A stretch of DNA of 30,653 nt from ZLKRG08 sp964654815. GTDB lineage: Bacteria; Actinomycetota; Actinomycetes; Nanopelagicales; Nanopelagicaceae. Under the pieces are notes generated by a model, which saw only the letters and a program-made list of their open reading frames with translations, was not told the origin of the DNA and searched no databases. This document shows positions 13,887 through 21,966 of this stretch, piece by piece. The DNA lies in assembly GCA_964654815.1 (NCBI GenBank), contig CAZZLH010000017.1:1-30653 (forward strand), read 5' to 3'. The position numbers and the translations under genes are program-made. The first letter of the stretch is position 1. Each line of letters starts with the position of its first letter.

Positions 13887-14663
13887 TTACTTAACATAAT
13901 GTAACTTATCGGCGTTAGGTCTAAGGCGCATATCCAACCCCAGCCAGGTGATCTTTCCAATCGCCTCAAGCACGATACCTCGACTCATCTTGGAGCGTCC
14001 CATGCTCCGTTCTAGAAAGATGATTGGCACTTCAATAATCTCTTTATTTAGATGTTTGATCGCAAATGCCATCTCAATTTGGTAGCAATAACCATTTGAG
14101 GTGATTTGATTTAAGTCAATTCGCTCAAGCGACCATCTGGGATAAATCCGAAATCCTCCAGTTAAGTCTGTCAATGGCAATTTCAAGGCCCATCTGGCAT
14201 ATCTGGTGCCAACCCTTGAAAGGTATTTGCGAAATAGGCTCCAGTTCTCGATACCTCCGCCTGGCATCCATCTAGAGCCAAGCACCAATGCAGCCTCTGG
14301 TCTATCAGCTGCCATCCCGATTAACTTATGAAGGTCTGAGACTTGATGTGAGCCATCTGCATCCATCGACACCACATGCGTGATTTCAGGATCTGCCAAT
14401 GCCAATTTGATGCCTGCTTTGTAGGCATTGCCTAAACCATCTTTATTCTTACGCCTTAGTACTTCAACGTTTTTGAATCTATTTTGCAGCACCCATTCTT
14501 CAACCAAATCAGCGGTCTTATCAGGTGAATTATCATCAATAACCAAAATATCTATTGAAATATTTTTTGATAGAAAATATTGCGAAAATTGCGATAATTC
14601 CTCCAATAAAGAGATAATGCTGAGTTTTTCATTAAATGTCGGAATAAGAATCTTAATCTTCAT
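13887..14663 (-). CDS. Polyprenol-phosphate mannosyltransferase-like GT2 enzyme
   Basis: This 258-residue family-2 glycosyltransferase resembles dolichol/polyprenol monophosphomannose synthases (DPM1, domain 2 of mycobacterial Ppm1). The nucleotide-sugar site is visible in ILIPTFNEKLSI, DILVIDDNSPDKTADLV, the DGLGNAYKAGI segment and the DAD motif in VVSMDADGSHQ; the GSRWMPGGGIENW and RSMGRSKMS segments are typical of DPM1. There is no C-terminal membrane anchor, so it would act at the cytosolic face of the membrane, making polyprenyl-P-mannose for lipoglycans or protein O-mannosylation. No apolipoprotein N-acyltransferase (Lnt) gene is fused or adjacent. It begins three bases after the exonuclease stop, probably in the same operon. 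Exact sugar specificity is inferred. Confidence 0.85.
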   Translation of the reverse strand: MKIKILIPTFNEKLSIISLLEELSQFSQYFLSKNISIDILVIDDNSPDKTADLVEEWVLQNRFKNVEVLRRKNKDGLGNAYKAGIKLALADPEITHVVSMDADGSHQVSDLHKLIGMAADRPEAALVLGSRWMPGGGIENWSLFRKYLSRVGTRYARWALKLPLTDLTGGFRIYPRWSLERIDLNQITSNGYCYQIEMAFAIKHLNKEIIEVPIIFLERSMGRSKMSRGIVLEAIGKITWLGLDMRLRPNADKLHYVK

Positions 14664-14666
14664 TGG

Positions 14667-15569
14667 TTACCAATTTAGTGCGGCAATCAAGCGATCAACA
14701 CTTGCCCCTAGGCCATAATCTTCCTTGAAATGCATGATTGGTTCCAATGATTTTGGCCGCTTAGGTATCGCCAAATCTAATTTTGGCAGAGGTACATCTG
14801 TGGCACATGAGACAAGTTTTGGCGCAAAAGAGAGATATTGCCTACCTTCGATAATTTTTTTGCGTAGGGCTGGGCTTAAAACCTCATCGCCCCGTTCGGC
14901 GCCAGCAAGAGCCGCTTCGGCGTTTTCATAATGGCGCGCAATTAACGCAGCACCTTTCTCGCCGATGCCTTTGACTCCGGGCAGACCATCACTGGGATCT
15001 CCTCTAAAGGTGGCAAATAACCCGTATCTATCCCCTGGTATCTCATATCGTTTCGCTACCCATTCACGATTGACCAAATCGTGTTGGGAGATGCCTTTTG
15101 CCAGATAAATAACCTGTACATCGGGTTCATCGTTTACCAATTGAAAGAGGTCACGATCTCCGGTGACAATTCTTATAGGTGCCGGCTCGGTGACCGCATA
15201 AGTTGCCATGACATCATCTGCTTCATAATCGTCCACGCCAACTAAGGGAATTCCAAAGGCATCCAAGAGATCGAGCAGGATTGGTATTTGCGGAGAGAGC
15301 AGATCCGGCTCCTCTTCGCCCTCACCATCTTCTTCTAGTCGGTTCGCTTTGTAATCTGGAAAGAGCTCCACGCGCCATGAAGGACGCCAATCGCCATCGA
15401 TACAAGCCACCAAACGCTTTGGTTTATACATGGTGATTAATCTGGCGGTCATATCAAGATAACCTCGAATGGCATTTACGGGAGTTCCATCAGGAGCCAC
15501 CAAGGTATCTGGCATGCCGTAGTAAGCGCGATACCAGAGTGAACCGCTATCTAGCAGCATCAGGCTCAT
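14667..15569 (-). CDS. 5'-3' exonuclease, stand-alone PolA N-domain type
   Basis: The 300-residue product is a FEN-like 5' nuclease (Rv2090-like), comparable to the N-terminal domain of DNA polymerase I but without polymerase. Its acidic metal-binding residues look intact: LLDSGSLWYRAYY, CIDGDWRPSWR, DDYEADDVMATYA and IVTGDRDLFQLV, followed by the helix-hairpin-helix DGLPGVKGIGEKGAALIARHY. A Glu-rich insert (EEDGEGEEEPD) replaces a short loop after the FPDYKANR motif. Such enzymes remove RNA primers or process flaps. It overlaps helY by four bases (ATGA), so the nuclease and helicase are coupled. Confidence 0.92.
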   Translation of the reverse strand: MSLMLLDSGSLWYRAYYGMPDTLVAPDGTPVNAIRGYLDMTARLITMYKPKRLVACIDGDWRPSWRVELFPDYKANRLEEDGEGEEEPDLLSPQIPILLDLLDAFGIPLVGVDDYEADDVMATYAVTEPAPIRIVTGDRDLFQLVNDEPDVQVIYLAKGISQHDLVNREWVAKRYEIPGDRYGLFATFRGDPSDGLPGVKGIGEKGAALIARHYENAEAALAGAERGDEVLSPALRKKIIEGRQYLSFAPKLVSCATDVPLPKLDLAIPKRPKSLEPIMHFKEDYGLGASVDRLIAALNW

Positions 15570-17424
15570 GCCAATCCTCCTAGATACACAACCACTCCCC
15601 GATCAAGCCGATTAATTGCCAAGCGACATTTATCTCTTAATTCGACCTTTGCTCCTGCAACTTGATTTAACAAATCTATCAATTGTTTGGTGGATCGAAC
15701 AAAATCACCGACTGAGAGATCTGAATTTCGCAATACCGAATTCAAACCGTGCCCAGAGCCCCACCGATATGCCATCCAGCAGAAGCCAAAATCAGGCTCT
15801 CGCTGAGTCTTGACATCATGTTCGCTCTCTAGATTATGCAATTTCGACCATATTCTCACGATTTCAGTTAAGGCATCTTGCACATTGCTATTTGGAATCT
15901 TGGGCGCCTCGGGTTTCCTAGATTCAAAGAGGAAGACCGATAGGACGCTGGCGAGCTCGATATCGCTCAATCTATCGAAGAGCCCACTTTTGATGCATTC
16001 TGCTATGGCCAAGTCAGATTCTGCGTAGATTTTTGAGAGCATTTTTCCACTATCGGTCACTTGGTCCCCTGAAAGATAATTCAATTCGTTTAAGACACTG
16101 GTAATTCGGTCAAAGGTTTTTGCAATGACGTTGGTGCGAGTTTCAACGCGATTAATCAGACCCTCATTCTCTCTAATAAGTCGATCCGCTCTCTCGGCGA
16201 TACGAGCATGGGCCTCGCGTTCATTGCAGGAGTGGCAAGGATGAGCCCGCATGGCTTTGCGATAACTGGAGAGTTCCTGCTCCAAATGCGCCCGTTGACG
16301 CCCATCAATCCGATTTCGTTTTGAGAGCAGTACCTCTGCCTGTTTAATCTCTCTTCGGAATTTGGCATATTCGGAGAAATCCCCCAGATGACAGAGCGCG
16401 CCTGTGTTGTACTCCGCAACCGCTTCTTGATTGCGGCGTATTTGTCGATCAAGACCAACCACCGCTTTATCTGCTTGAAATTGGGCGAAAGATGATTTCA
16501 AGGAGTTACGGGCTCGATCACGGCCATAGCGCTCCAACAAATTGATTGCCATGTTGTAGGTCGGCGAGAAGGAACTTCGAAGTGGATAAGTACGAGTAGC
16601 TGCCAACCCTGCCGCCGTTGCAGAATCTACTGTCGGTGACCACATCACCACCGCATTTCCCTCGATATCAATGCCACGTCGCCCCGCTCTACCCGTCAAC
16701 TGCGTATATTCGCCCGGCGTAATCGGTACATGGGCTTCACCATTCCATTTGCTCAATTTCTCCAACATCACGGTTCGTGCAGGCATGTTGATGCCAAGCG
16801 CCAGAGTCTCGGTAGCAAAGATGGCTTTTAATAATCCCCGCTGGAATAACTCTTCGATACATGCTTTAAATGCTGGTAGCAGACCGGCATGGTGAGCAGC
16901 AATCCCCCGCTCCAAAGCGGCGAGCCATTCATGATGCCCGAGAACCTCTAGATCCTCAGAGTTCAATTGCGCGGTATAACGCAACGCAGTCTCCCGTATC
17001 TCTTCTCGTTCAGCAGTTGAGGTTAATCGGAGATTTGCAGATAAACATTGTTTGACGGCCGAATCGCATCCTTGCCTTGAGAATATGAAGGTAATAACCG
17101 GAAGCATCTGATAGGAATTCAATTTCTCAATTACTTCAGCCCGATTTAGGCGATTTTCGTCATCAAATCGATTTCTATTGCGAGGGGTACGGATTCGTCG
17201 CAGGGCTTCTCGCTCACTTCGAAAAAGGGCTTGGTTGACCGATCCGTCGTCATTGAAGAGATCTAATAAACGATTGCCAATCAGCACATGCTGATAAAGC
17301 GGGACTGGTCTATTTTCTGAAACAATGATTTCAGTTTCGCCCCTTACCAATTGAAGCCATTCACCAAACTCCTCGGCGTTGGATACAGTGGCTGATAAAG
17401 AGATAACTTGCACGCTCTCCATTA
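15566..17424 (-). CDS. helY: HelY-type Ski2/Mtr4-like helicase, N-terminus missing
   Basis: The visible 619 codons begin just before motif III (VISLSATVSNAEEFGEWL), so motifs I and II of the ATPase core, an estimated 150-200 residues, lie in the gap. Later helicase motifs are clear: MLPVITFIFSRQGCDSAVKQ, HHAGLLPAFKACIEELFQRGLLKAIFATETLALGINMPARTVML, and QLTGRAGRRGIDIEGNAVV. The remainder carries the helical C-terminal domain of this actinobacterial family, including a CHSCNE-type segment (HPCHSCNEREAHARIAER). Mtr4/Ski2-like enzymes unwind RNA or DNA 3'-5'; the substrate of HelY is not established from this sequence. It precedes the 5'-3' exonuclease and follows the tat genes, as in mycobacteria (Rv2092c). 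Confidence 0.93.
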
Positions 17425-17524
17425 NNNNNNNNNNNNNNNNNNNNNNNNNNNNNNNNNNNNNNNNNNNNNNNNNNNNNNNNNNNNNNNNNNNNNNNNNNNN
17501 NNNNNNNNNNNNNNNNNNNNNNNN
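17425..17524. other. Scaffold gap (100 N)
   Basis: Exactly 100 N between the 3' end of the lipid-kinase gene and the 5' part of helY. Missing kinase codons (about 30-40) and helicase codons (about 150-200) imply a real gap of roughly 0.5-0.7 kb. Confidence 0.98.
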
Positions 17525-18315
17525 TCACGACCCTGAAGCATCTCAACTTTAGGGTGTTCAATGTGTTTACCTTCATAAACCGAGGGAAAGATTCGGATAA
17601 ATTCACGTTTAGAAACTGGATTTAGAATCATCAAATCGAGCAGACCGTCACTTATATCGGCGTCTGGACATACCAACATGCCACCGCCATACGATCTGCC
17701 ATTTCCGGCGGCAATCAACATGGCCTCTCTTTCGAATTCTCTACCATCGACGGAGAATCGATAATTTAGCGGTACAAATTTGGGCAACTCAAGCGCCATT
17801 GCCACGTTGTATTTAGCCGGACCCTTGGGCCATTTCAATCTATTGGCACGTTCATTTACTAAGCTATCAAAACCGGTCGAAGCAATCGCACAAAATAGTT
17901 CGCCATCGATGGCACCAAGATCTATCGCATTGCTCTCCGTGGTGATCGCAGCCCAGAGCGGTTCTAGTGGTTTATCGGGATCCCAACCAAGTGTTCGGAC
18001 GAAATCATTGCCGGTTCCGGCCGGTATAGCAGCAATAGGTATTTCGTTTGAAGCCGCAACTTGAATCGCCATATGCATAAGGCCATCGCCGCCAATTGCA
18101 ATGATCCCTTGGCAAGAATCTGCTCCTGATGATTGCTCACTCTCTACTTCGCGACGTAAATTCTCTTGAAATGTTATGGCATTTGAACCAGTAACTATTC
18201 GATACGGAATTGCACGTTCTTTCAGGAAATCAGCCACTTGATGGCTTACTGATGCACCCTTTCCCCTACCAGAAGTTGGGTTAATTGCTAGCAGCCACAT
18301 TGCGTCTTCGATCAT
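17525..18315 (-). CDS. Diacylglycerol/sphingosine kinase-like lipid kinase, C-terminus missing
   Basis: The 263 visible codons belong to the DAGK_cat/YegS-BmrU family of ATP-dependent lipid kinases. Motifs are LLAINPTSGRGKG near the start, IIAIGGDGLMHMAIQ (the GGDG nucleotide loop), IPAGTGNDFVRTLG, and FCAIASTGFDSLVNER followed by NGRSYGGGMLVCPDADISDGLLDLMI with the conserved DG(L/K)LD acidic motif. Family substrates are diacylglycerol, phosphatidylglycerol or polyprenols; specificity cannot be assigned. Two ATG starts are possible, 18315 and 18300, both inside the 3' end of tatC; neither has a strong ribosome site, so translation probably depends on coupling to tatC. Confidence 0.88.
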
Positions 18316-19096
18316 TTAGTAGCGCAATACCACCTGCGGCAAAGTAGAAGGCAATCAAAGGAATAGCAAGAAGTAACATGGTGAGCGGATCAGCTGATGG
18401 AGTGAAAGCTGCGATGAAGAAGGTGATACCGAAGATCCACATACGCCAAGGCCGCAAGATGGTCTTTCCTGAGACTGCACCCAGCAGGTTTAGAGTGACT
18501 AAAAAGACTGGAAGTTCAAAGGCCAAACCGAATAAGAGAATCACTCGCAGTACGAAATCAAGATAATCCGAGAAATTAACGAGGTTGGTTAGCTGTGAGG
18601 GCGTGAAGCCAAAGAGTACGCGTATCGCAATCGGCAAGATGGTGTAACCAAGGTAGACGCCCGCGCTAAAGAAAGGAGTCGCTGCAAGGAGGAAGAGGAA
18701 GGATCGCTTCTTCTCATGCTTATGTAAGCCAGGCGCGACAAACGCCCATAGTTGATAGATCCAGAGTGGCGCAGTCGCAATAAGCCCAGCAGTTAATGAA
18801 ACCTTTATTTGCAAGTTAAGTGGACCAAGGACACCGCTGATATATAGCGCACCGCAATTGCTAGCGCCTTTGGCTTGTGCCAATTTGAGATCACAGACTG
18901 GTTCTGCAAGTTTTGCGACTAGTTCATTATAGAAAAACCAACTGATCAAAAACCCAAAGCCAATGATGATCGCGGCCCTAAATACCCGATTTCTAAATTC
19001 CGCCAAATGAGCCAAGATGGGCATAACGCCCCCGGCCTTTATTGGAGAATTTCCGCCCGATGAACCTTCCGTAGCACCTTCTGTAGAACTAGCCAC
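18281..19096 (-). CDS. tatC: Twin-arginine translocase subunit TatC
   Basis: TatC is the receptor subunit of the Tat pathway, which exports folded proteins with twin-arginine signals. The 271-residue product has six hydrophobic segments and typical strings: ILAHLAEFRNRVFRA at the first cytoplasmic region, APLWIYQLWAFVAPGLHKHEKK between segments two and three, and LLFGLAFELPVFLVTLNLLG. The extracytoplasmic loop includes two cysteines (CDLK, NCGALY), a feature seen in some actinobacterial TatC. The start is GTG at 19096, three bases after the tatA stop; an ATG 24 codons later (MPILAHLAEF) is an alternative that would remove a Ser/Gly-rich extension. It overlaps the lipid-kinase gene. Confidence 0.95.
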   Translation of the reverse strand: MASSTEGATEGSSGGNSPIKAGGVMPILAHLAEFRNRVFRAAIIIGFGFLISWFFYNELVAKLAEPVCDLKLAQAKGASNCGALYISGVLGPLNLQIKVSLTAGLIATAPLWIYQLWAFVAPGLHKHEKKRSFLFLLAATPFFSAGVYLGYTILPIAIRVLFGFTPSQLTNLVNFSDYLDFVLRVILLFGLAFELPVFLVTLNLLGAVSGKTILRPWRMWIFGITFFIAAFTPSADPLTMLLLAIPLIAFYFAAGGIALLNDRRRNVAASN

Positions 19097-19099
19097 GAT

Positions 19100-19294
19100 T
19101 TACTTGTCTGAATCGTCCTTCTTTGGCTCTTCCTTAGGCTCCTTGTTCTCTTCCTTGCCCTCTTTCATTTCACTCTTGAAAATACGAAGCGATTTGGCAA
19201 CAGATTTTGCTGAGTCAGGGAGTCGTTTAGCGCCGAAGAGAATTACCAGCACCAGTACTAGAAGCAGGATATGAGTTGGTTCGCGTAAGAACAT
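19100..19294 (-). CDS. tatA: Twin-arginine translocase subunit TatA
   Basis: This 64-residue protein has one N-terminal membrane helix (THILLLVLVLVILFGAKRLP), the conserved FG motif before an amphipathic helix (SAKSVAKSLRIFKSEMKEG), and a highly charged Lys/Glu/Asp tail. TatA oligomers form or stabilise the transport path recruited by TatC. No tatB is seen here; actinobacteria often encode TatB elsewhere. It lies between pafC (nine bases upstream) and tatC, matching the mycobacterial Rv2096c-Rv2093c order. Confidence 0.94.
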   Translation of the reverse strand: MFLREPTHILLLVLVLVILFGAKRLPDSAKSVAKSLRIFKSEMKEGKEENKEPKEEPKKDDSDK

Positions 19295-19303
19295 AGGGCA
19301 AGG

Positions 19304-20137
19304 TTACCCGAGATATAGATTTTGGCTAGCCCTAGCCCGAGCGGCCAATTCTTGGCGTAAATCTGGCGTTAAGAGTTGGACTGCGCCTGCTAAAGCCATG
19401 CTTTGGCTCACTAACCAATCAGTTGAGAAAACTTCTACTTCTTCAACTCCACCAAGAGTCTCTAGCACCAATCTGGCCTTTCGATGGGTTTTGATGGGGA
19501 ATTTCTTTTTCACACTTTGAGTTGGTGCATCATTCGGAGGTAGTTCTTGCGTAGGCAATATCACCAATTCCGAGATTTTTTCAATTTTAAAGGTGCGTCG
19601 ATCAGAAACCTTTTTACAGAATGCTCGAAGATAACTAGCGGAATTCTCGTTATAGATCTCTAGGGGAATAATCTCTCTTTCAACTCCGGCATATGTGATT
19701 TTTGCCGAATTGTTCTTTTGAATGGCCATCTCTAACTCAGTCAAATATTTCTCTGCATTTGTCGGCCGATACGAGATCTTAGTTTCTAGCTTTGCCTTTA
19801 ATTTCTCAGCTAAAGCCGTTGCAGTCGCATTACCAAACTCAGAGAGTATTTCAAGACCAATTACCAAGGTTGAGAGCTCAATATGTGTGAGGGTGCGTGG
19901 ATATCTTAATTCGTCGGCATTTCTGACACTTACAAAACCATCTAGAAAATTCACCTCCATTAGTTCTAGCGGTGTCTGGCCAGGCAAACCACAGCACCAG
20001 AGTAAATTGAGATCCTTCTCTAAATCATCCACTGAAACAGCAAAGCGACTCGCTAAATCGGTCAGCTCTATACCCTGATTCTGGGTGATGAATGGAATCA
20101 AATCCATAAGGCGGGCGAGACGTTTATTGGTGTTCAT
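19304..20137 (-). CDS. pafC: WYL-domain regulator PafC
   Basis: PafC and PafB together form a transcription activator of the LexA-independent DNA-damage response in mycobacteria. The 277-residue product begins with the PafC helix-turn-helix region: RLARLMDLIPFITQNQGIELTDLASRFAVSVDDLEKDLNLLWCCGLPG. The WYL region is around residues 150-195 (IIPLEIYNENSASYLRAFC); the W of the WYL core is replaced by Ser, as is common in PafC. I take ATG 20137 because family members start at the equivalent of MNTNKRLARL, and it overlaps pafB by 14 bases; the longer frame to 20155 adds a non-conserved KYWCC stretch. Confidence 0.9.
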   Translation of the reverse strand: MNTNKRLARLMDLIPFITQNQGIELTDLASRFAVSVDDLEKDLNLLWCCGLPGQTPLELMEVNFLDGFVSVRNADELRYPRTLTHIELSTLVIGLEILSEFGNATATALAEKLKAKLETKISYRPTNAEKYLTELEMAIQKNNSAKITYAGVEREIIPLEIYNENSASYLRAFCKKVSDRRTFKIEKISELVILPTQELPPNDAPTQSVKKKFPIKTHRKARLVLETLGGVEEVEVFSTDWLVSQSMALAGAVQLLTPDLRQELAARARASQNLYLG

Positions 20138-21050
20138 GCAGCACCAATATTTCATTCAGCGCAGATTTCACTTGCTCTACCAATTCAATAGGGTCTAGGA
20201 CTTTGACATTGGGTGAGAACTTGAGGATTGTGGCTAGCGCTTCTGCCTCAGAATCGAAGTTGCAGAGTGCGGTATGCCACTCTTCGCCATCGACAATTAC
20301 CTTTGATTTACTCACCAATTCATGGCAGAAGTCGCGCCTAATCTCCATTTTGACCACGAGCGGTTCAAAATGTTGCTTCGGGATCTCAAATTCACGCGCC
20401 GGGAAGGCTTTATTGGTCTGCTTTACCTGACCTTCGATGCGATCCAATCTGAAGCTTCTGGTCTCTCCTTTCTCGGAATCGAAGGCGAAGAGATACCAAC
20501 GCATTCGCTGCGAGTAAATGCCTAATGGTTCAACTCTGCGAAGCTCACTGACGCCTTCTTGATTTGGATAGCTAAATTCCACAATCTTGCGGTTATTTGC
20601 TGATTCCAGTAACTCGGGAAAATTATTTGGGACATTTTTAAGGGTAGGAACCAGCGGCAAATCAGTAAAGTCAGAGTTGACCCCAAGGGATTCAAGTCTG
20701 ATCAATGTCGAATGGGCGATATCTCGCAATGCGGTTTCGCGCCAAGCTTCGGCGGCCAGCGCCAAAAGTGCTACCTCTTCTGCAGTCAATGGACCAAGAT
20801 CAAATTTATAGCGATCAGGGAAGATCCGATACCCAAGTTCGTCTTCAAAGAATGGATCAATGCTTTTGATCTCTATTTGGATTCCGAGCGAACGAAGCTC
20901 CTCTTTGTCACGTTCGAACATGCGATCTTTGGCTTCTTCAGTACCGTCATATCCCGGTACTGCTTGAAATATTTGTGCTTTGGTCAAAAATTTTTTGGCC
21001 GCTAAAAGGGCAATTACTAAATTTACTAGACGTGAATTCTTATCAGCCAT
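20124..21050 (-). CDS. pafB: WYL-domain regulator PafB
   Basis: The 308-residue product has a winged-helix N-terminus (SRLVNLVIALLAAKKFLTKAQI, then MFERDKEELRSLGIQIE), the helical linker DLGPLTAEEVALLALAAEAW, and an intact WYL domain (LRRVEPLGIYSQRMRWYLFAFDSEKGETRSFRLDRIEG) followed by a C-terminal ligand-domain tail. WYL domains are thought to sense single-stranded DNA. The start is ATG 21050 (MADKNSRL), which overlaps trmI by eight bases and has GAAGGTAG upstream; the longer frame to 21125 reads through trmI. In mycobacteria pafB follows the Pup ligase gene pafA; here trmI stands in that place. Confidence 0.92.
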   Translation of the reverse strand: MADKNSRLVNLVIALLAAKKFLTKAQIFQAVPGYDGTEEAKDRMFERDKEELRSLGIQIEIKSIDPFFEDELGYRIFPDRYKFDLGPLTAEEVALLALAAEAWRETALRDIAHSTLIRLESLGVNSDFTDLPLVPTLKNVPNNFPELLESANNRKIVEFSYPNQEGVSELRRVEPLGIYSQRMRWYLFAFDSEKGETRSFRLDRIEGQVKQTNKAFPAREFEIPKQHFEPLVVKMEIRRDFCHELVSKSKVIVDGEEWHTALCNFDSEAEALATILKFSPNVKVLDPIELVEQVKSALNEILVLHEHQ

Positions 21051-21918
21051 CGCTACCTTCGTCGATGCCGTATGCGCCTTTAGATGGACGACGCCGTCTG
21101 GCCAATAACTCTGTACCAGGCGCAATGCGCCGTGAAAAGATTAGGAACCCAGTGTGTGCAATCATCCGATGCTCTGGCCTCACCGCTAAACCCTCGTGAT
21201 GCCAAGGTCTGATTAAAGATTCGAAACTCTCAGGCTCGGTAAACCGGCCATCGCGTTTTAGACCCTCTGCAACATTGGAGAGTTGGGTGGTGGTAGCTAC
21301 ATAAGCCATATAAACGCCACCGGGCACCAAAACCTCCGCCGCGATTTCTATACATTCCCAAGGCGCCAACATATCCAGAATTACTCGGTCGAATTTTTGA
21401 GAGAAAGTTTGCTCTTGAAGCGCACCAACCGAGAGGCTCCAATTCTTTGGCGCCTGCTTAAAATAATGTTCGACATTTGCTCTGGCATTAGCCGCAAACT
21501 CCTCTCGTTTCTCCACTGAATGAACCGAACCATTTGGCCCAACTGCCCGAAGTAATGAGAGTGTGAGCGCCCCACTTCCTACCCCTGCCTCAAGGACCTT
21601 TGCACCTGGAAAGATGTCAGCAAAACCTACGATCAAAGCTGCATCCTTCGGATAGATAATGGTTGCGCTACGTGGCATGGTTAAGACGTAATCAGTCAGC
21701 AAAGGTTTAAATGCCATAAACTTTTGAATCACACCAGTGGTACTGCTAATTGACACGACGCTACCTTCAGGCATTCCGATTAAATCATCATGTTTTATAA
21801 ATCCTTGATGAGTGTGAAATTCTTTCCCGGGTGTCAAAGTAAAGGAATATTGACGCCCCTTATTGTCGGTAAGTTGGATTCGATCCCCTGAGTTGAAGAA
21901 ACCTGACATATCAGCCAC
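21043..21918 (-). CDS. trmI: tRNA (adenine-58-N1)-methyltransferase TrmI
   Basis: TrmI makes m1A58 in the tRNA T-loop. The 291-residue product has an N-terminal beta domain (GDRIQLTDNKGRQYSFTLTPGKEFHTHQGFIKHDDLIG) and an AdoMet-binding Rossmann domain (IIYPKDAALIVGFADIFPGAKVLEAGVGSGALTLSLLRAVG; then VHSVEKREEF, and ILDMLAPWE as motif IV). The GTG at 21918 is favoured: TAGGAT (21930-21925 on this strand) lies six bases upstream, predicting a leaderless message that starts at the GTG. ATG 21909 is the alternative. The gene heads the minus-strand run through pafBC to tatAC. Rv2118c is the mycobacterial counterpart. Confidence 0.93.
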   Translation of the reverse strand: MADMSGFFNSGDRIQLTDNKGRQYSFTLTPGKEFHTHQGFIKHDDLIGMPEGSVVSISSTTGVIQKFMAFKPLLTDYVLTMPRSATIIYPKDAALIVGFADIFPGAKVLEAGVGSGALTLSLLRAVGPNGSVHSVEKREEFAANARANVEHYFKQAPKNWSLSVGALQEQTFSQKFDRVILDMLAPWECIEIAAEVLVPGGVYMAYVATTTQLSNVAEGLKRDGRFTEPESFESLIRPWHHEGLAVRPEHRMIAHTGFLIFSRRIAPGTELLARRRRPSKGAYGIDEGSDG

Positions 21919-21944
21919 GTGCCTATCCTAAGGCGTCCGCTCAA

Positions 21945-21963
21945 TAGGCTATCTTCTAGCCTA
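21945..21963. promoter_or_regulatory. Dyad TAGGCTATCTTCTAGCCTA between trmI and recB-like gene
   Basis: Seven-base perfect arms with a five-base loop end four bases before the ATG of the nuclease gene and overlap its likely -10 (TATCTT, 21950-21955). It could act as an operator or, if transcribed, as a stem occluding the start. It lies 27 bases upstream of the trmI start region, so a bound factor could affect both genes. Confidence 0.5.
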
Positions 21964-21966
21964 ACC

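Noticed and set aside
21051..21125. A 25-residue N-terminal extension of PafB
   Set aside because: It overlaps trmI coding sequence; the ATG at 21050 has a ribosome site and matches the family start.
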